Of a stretch of DNA of 42,777 nt, positions 39,622 to 42,777 are shown one piece after another. The position numbers and the translations under genes were made by a program. Every line of letters starts with the position of its first letter. Position 1 is the first letter of the stretch. Origin of the DNA: an uncultured Chlorobiaceae bacterium (GTDB taxonomy: Bacteria > Bacteroidota > Chlorobiia > Chlorobiales > Chlorobiaceae); assembly GCA_903820085.1 (NCBI GenBank), contig CAIJGA010000022.1:1-42777 (forward strand). Direction: 5' to 3'. A model generated the notes under the pieces. It made no database searches and was not told the DNA's origin. It saw only the letters and a list, made by a program, of their open reading frames with translations.

Positions 39622-41010
39622 ATGGTTAAATTTCTTTGGATAAATGCAATAAACCCTCTTTCGGAGGTTGAGTCTCGCTACCCAAATTTGGGAATAGGTT
39701 ATCTTTGTGCATCATTACAGCAAGTGTTCGGAGAGGACTCTTTCAACTTCAAGATAGTCCACTCTAAAATTACTGAGACACTGGATTCCTTTAAGCCTGA
39801 TATAGTCGGTATTTCTGCTGTAAGTCAAAACTACGGCATCGCCATGAGTTACGCCTCAGAAGCAAAGAAACGCGAAATCCCTGTGCTTGTTGGAGGTGTT
39901 CATATTTCATTTCTGCCGTATTCACTTTCTTCTGAGATGAATGTTGGATGTTTGGGAGAGGGGGAAGAAACTATTGTTGACTTATTGGGTCTTTTCTTGG
40001 AGAACGGAAGTTTTTCGGAGTGTAAATTGGCTCAAATACCCGGGATTGTTTATCGTGATCAGATAGGGAATCTGCAGTGCACAGCTGCCCGACCGCCTCG
40101 TATTGATATGGATTTAATACCGCTACCAGATCGAAAACTTCTTGATATCAGTACACATAGCTATCTTTTTACATCTCGCGGTTGTCCCTACCGCTGCTCA
40201 TTTTGCGCATCGTCACGCTTCTGGAACAAAGTGCGCTTTTTTTCAGCAGAACGTGTTGTGACAGAAGTGGAGCTTCTGATCAATAATCACGGTGTTACAT
40301 TCATCAGCTTTTTTGACGATCTTTTTGTCGCGAATAAAAAGAGATTCTTTCGGATTATTGAACTGCTCGAAAAAAAAGGTATTCCAGGGAAAGTCAAATT
40401 TTCTTGTTCCCTTCGAGCGAACACCGTTACTGAGGATGTGGTTGCGGGATTAAAGCGAATGGGAGTTGTTTCTGTTGGGATGGGACTTGAATCTGGTAAT
40501 CAACGGGTTTTAAGCTGGCTTAAAGGTGCTGGGATTAGTGTGGAGCAGAATCGTGAAGCGGTAAGACTGTTGCGAAAATACGGCATTTCACCAAATGCAT
40601 CTTTTGTCATCGGTTCCCCTGATGAAACAGAACAGGAGATCCTTGATACACTTCGTTTTATTCGCAGTGTTGATCTTGGGCTTTTCGATGTTTATGTTTT
40701 GACTCCTTTTCCGGGTACACCAGTATGGGAATTGGCCAAGAGTCGGGGGTTAGTTTCAGAAGGAACTGAAATGGACTGGAATAAACTCAATGTCAACTTC
40801 GAAGTTGAGCCGCAACGTGCTGTAATCCTTTCCAATACGCTATCACGTATTGATATTATTCGCCTGTATAAGAAATTTCGTTATTATCGCTTCCGCCACA
40901 ATATCAGAATAATATGGCGCCATCCAATGCTGTCAGATCTGCCTCGCTATGCGATTAAATTATTTCGTGAAAAGATAGTGCGAATTAAGTGGGCTTATCA
41001 AAGGAAATAA
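39622..41010 (+). CDS. B12-binding domain radical SAM protein
   Basis: 462 residues. Residues 1-140 form a cobalamin-binding-like Rossmann domain (FKPDIVGISAVSQNYG, VGGVHISFLPYSL, CLGEGEETI), without a clear DxHxxG motif. The radical SAM core has its 4Fe-4S ligands in SRGCPYRCSFCASS (Cys 188, 192, 195). Further core signatures are FFDDLFVANKKRF, GMGLESGNQRVL and TPFPGTPVWELA. The family (BchE/HpnJ/P-methylase type) performs methylations, cyclisations or C-C bond changes. Position at the end of the glycosylation run suggests lipid or sugar modification rather than pigment synthesis. Confidence 0.88.
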   Translation: MVKFLWINAINPLSEVESRYPNLGIGYLCASLQQVFGEDSFNFKIVHSKITETLDSFKPDIVGISAVSQNYGIAMSYASEAKKREIPVLVGGVHISFLPYSLSSEMNVGCLGEGEETIVDLLGLFLENGSFSECKLAQIPGIVYRDQIGNLQCTAARPPRIDMDLIPLPDRKLLDISTHSYLFTSRGCPYRCSFCASSRFWNKVRFFSAERVVTEVELLINNHGVTFISFFDDLFVANKKRFFRIIELLEKKGIPGKVKFSCSLRANTVTEDVVAGLKRMGVVSVGMGLESGNQRVLSWLKGAGISVEQNREAVRLLRKYGISPNASFVIGSPDETEQEILDTLRFIRSVDLGLFDVYVLTPFPGTPVWELAKSRGLVSEGTEMDWNKLNVNFEVEPQRAVILSNTLSRIDIIRLYKKFRYYRFRHNIRIIWRHPMLSDLPRYAIKLFREKIVRIKWAYQRK

Positions 41011-41021
41011 AGAAAAGCAAT

Positions 41022-42098
41022 TTAGATAAATTTAATTATAAAATAATAGTAACTGCTGAATATTTTATTTGCCCATTCAAGCGGTTTTGATTTTACTTCA
41101 TCAAACTCTATGCTTGGACTAAGTCGGCGAAACAGATCAGTATCTCGCCGGCACCTGTTTTTTTGTATAACTTTGCGCTTTTCCAAAGTTTTCGAAATGC
41201 TTGTTATGAACGAAATGTAGCTTGTTATTTTTTCTTTCATGTATCCATTTGAAAGTGCGTGATATAGTATTCCTATTTCCATGACAAATAATGCTGGTGC
41301 TAGAAGTATGATTGTTTTGAGTGAGTAATTTTTAGCTATAAATAATAGTCTGTTTCTTTCAAGTAAATAGAATTTAGTTTTGTTTGCAGGATTTTTATGG
41401 AAAACATATTTGTGCCACATAATTGAATTGATTGAGACGACACTTTTATACCCATACATCCATCCACGCCATCCAAGATCCTGATCTTCCAGATAAGCGA
41501 AAAAATCAGGATCAAGTCCTGATATTTTAAGGTAAGCCTCTTTTTTTACAAATAGGCAGCAGCCACTGGCATAGGCAGTTTCAATATCTTTAGAAAGATT
41601 AATATCACGGTCTTTCTTTTTATATTCTCCACAATAACCAAATCCAAGAAAGTTTATTTTGTTTCCACAGGTATTAAACGAATCTGTTTCTCCATCTTGC
41701 CAGATATATATTTTAGGTTGTGCAAATGCTATCGTATTATCAGCAAATGCCGATTTTACAAGCTCTGATAACCAATTTATTTCAACAACAACATCAGTAT
41801 TTAACAGGACTGCTCCAGCATAGTCGTTTCCTCTAAAAATATTTGCAAGAAATTCAGCATAAGCACCAGCATAGCCTATGTTGTTGTTTTCAACAAGAGT
41901 TAAGTTTGGATATTGCATCTTGATGAGTTCTTTTGAACCATCTTTAGACCCATTATCAATAATGATTATCTCAAAGTCTTGATAATCCTGTACAAGCAAT
42001 GACTGAACAGCATCGGTGATGTTGCTTTTATCATTATAATTAAGCATGACAACAGCTATTCGATGTCTGCTGTGCTCATACCTGTTTTCATTATTCAT
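41022..42098 (-). CDS. GT2 glycosyltransferase, rhamnosyltransferase-like
   Basis: 358 residues. The GT-A fold opens RIAVVMLNYNDKSNITDAVQ; the donor site is LLNTDVVVEINWL; GCCLFVKKEAYLKISGLDPD and EDQDLGWRGWMYGYK give the acceptor/catalytic part with the ED-D motif typical of the rhamnosyl/WcaA-like subgroup. The C-terminal 110 residues hold one hydrophobic segment (IILLAPALFVMEIGILYHAL). The gene is convergent with the radical SAM gene (11 bases between stops) and clearly A+T-richer than it, suggesting separate acquisition. Confidence 0.87.
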   Translation of the reverse strand: MNNENRYEHSRHRIAVVMLNYNDKSNITDAVQSLLVQDYQDFEIIIIDNGSKDGSKELIKMQYPNLTLVENNNIGYAGAYAEFLANIFRGNDYAGAVLLNTDVVVEINWLSELVKSAFADNTIAFAQPKIYIWQDGETDSFNTCGNKINFLGFGYCGEYKKKDRDINLSKDIETAYASGCCLFVKKEAYLKISGLDPDFFAYLEDQDLGWRGWMYGYKSVVSINSIMWHKYVFHKNPANKTKFYLLERNRLLFIAKNYSLKTIILLAPALFVMEIGILYHALSNGYMKEKITSYISFITSISKTLEKRKVIQKNRCRRDTDLFRRLSPSIEFDEVKSKPLEWANKIFSSYYYFIIKFI

Positions 42099-42207
42099 AT
42101 TTTATTTATTGCTATTTGCTCTGTTGCCCCCAGTGCGGCTATCCCCTTAATCGGTCAATCTAAAAGTAGATTTCCCAGCACATTATCTTTTAATGTAAGA
42201 GATAAAA

Positions 42208-42531
42208 ATGGGATTGGAAGAGGCTGTTAATTATTCGTCGGGAAAAAACGTCAAGGTCAAGGGTTTTCATCCTGAACCGGTCAACGTAAAAGGGATCCTT
42301 TTGGAAACACGCCTGAAGCAGGATGAGTTTGTCTCAGCGTTCGGTATCAGTGTCGGTACCCTGAGGCATTGGAAACGGGATGACCGCAAACCGCAGGGAT
42401 CTGCACTGGTACAAAGCTCCCTAAACGGTATTTCGTGTTTTGAACAGTTGATTTTGTCGGTCATCGAACTCAGGATTCCGTACTACTTCCACGATTCGGA
42501 GACAACTCCAATCCTTTTGATGGCGCTTTAG
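42208..42531 (+). pseudogene. truncated NadS/HigA-like XRE antitoxin
   Basis: The first 69 codons read as an HTH antitoxin: MGLEEAVNYSSGKNVKVKGF, then the HTH KQDEFVSAFGISVGTLRHWK and RKPQGSAL, the usual place just before the family's C-terminal LL-VVAK helix. From about 42412 the frame continues into unrelated sequence (VQSSLNGISCFEQLIL), so the end has been replaced. No toxin gene is next to it. AGAGAT lies 8 bases before the ATG. It was probably half of a type II toxin-antitoxin pair. Confidence 0.65.
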
Positions 42532-42720
42532 TGAACTATAGGGTATTTCAATTACTGCTGTTCTACCGCTATTAGGTTGCCTGGGTATTTCAAGCTCGGG
42601 GAAAATGAAAAAAGAGAAGAGAATACCTTGCATTTCACCAGAAAAGATGTACATTGGTTTCCCTTGATCGAGTAAGGTCAAGTTCTTTGAATTTGTTGTC
42701 AAGTGAAACGCCAAAGTCAA
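42421..42720 (-). CDS. 99-codon frame of unknown nature at the right edge
   Basis: Open on the minus strand from ATG 42720 to TAG 42421. The peptide (MTLAFHLTTNSKNLTLLDQG...) has no motif I can name. It lies where the antitoxin gene breaks off, so it could be part of the DNA that replaced the antitoxin end, or a chance frame. No Shine-Dalgarno site was identified. Nothing else is seen in 42532-42777. Confidence 0.2.
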   Translation of the reverse strand: MTLAFHLTTNSKNLTLLDQGKPMYIFSGEMQGILFSFFIFPELEIPRQPNSGRTAVIEIPYSSLKRHQKDWSCLRIVEVVRNPEFDDRQNQLFKTRNTV

Positions 42721-42777
42721 TTTCTTTGGGTCTAAGGACTCAGAGTATTTTATAGCCGGATCAAACAGATTAAACTC

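Overview
The window reads as chromosome of a green sulfur bacterium (Chlorobiaceae). Most of the first 19 kb is housekeeping: rubrerythrin, trpF, ahcY-metK, pheT, zapA, rny, hisB, secG and six tRNAs. Two leader RNAs point to the Chlorobi specifically: a structured leader before metK-ahcY that fits the published SAM-Chlorobi context, and a hairpin leader before a small RRM protein that fits Chlorobi-RRM. A 6S RNA lies between zapA and rny. The species cannot be told from sequence reading alone.

Layout. 1-2046: a HigB-HigA toxin-antitoxin pair (toxin cut by the window edge), a G+C-rich two-domain flavoprotein with an iron-sulfur-flavoprotein Cys motif, and a gene remnant. 2118-19374: the conserved core described above, with tRNA-Gln, a Pro-Arg-His-Glu tRNA cluster and tRNA-Lys(CUU). 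19386-28926: a complete-looking tad/flp pilus operon on the minus strand (flp, cpaB, secretin, tadE, tadG-like, tadZ, tadA, tadB, tadC, prepilin peptidase). It starts right behind tRNA-Lys and is compositionally unlike the core.

28696-33060 is the most unusual part. A Flp pilin gene (minus) and a divergent gene (plus) for a protein with N-terminal TPR-like helices and an HELTH zinc-protease motif form a unit present three times in tandem. Unit 1 is intact. Unit 2 has an intact pilin but a broken protease copy, and an IS3-family element sits in its divergent intergenic region. Unit 3 is reduced to the pilin start and its upstream region. Both intact pilins carry an internal 23-residue duplication that gives each precursor two prepilin-peptidase-like sites (KGxxMIE). 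The repeated pairing suggests that the HExxH protein works with the pilus, possibly replacing the absent TadD or acting on pilin. That link is inference.

33232-42098: a membrane and cell-surface block. It has a membrane-embedded spermidine-synthase-like protein, then a tight plus-strand run of a DPM1-type GT2 glycosyltransferase, a large polytopic protein of GT-C-like layout, a class I methyltransferase, a half-size EamA/SMR-type flippase-like protein and a B12-binding radical SAM enzyme. A convergent rhamnosyltransferase-like GT2 follows. Together they look like a pathway that makes and exports a modified lipid-linked sugar. 42208-42777: a truncated NadS-like antitoxin and unassigned sequence.
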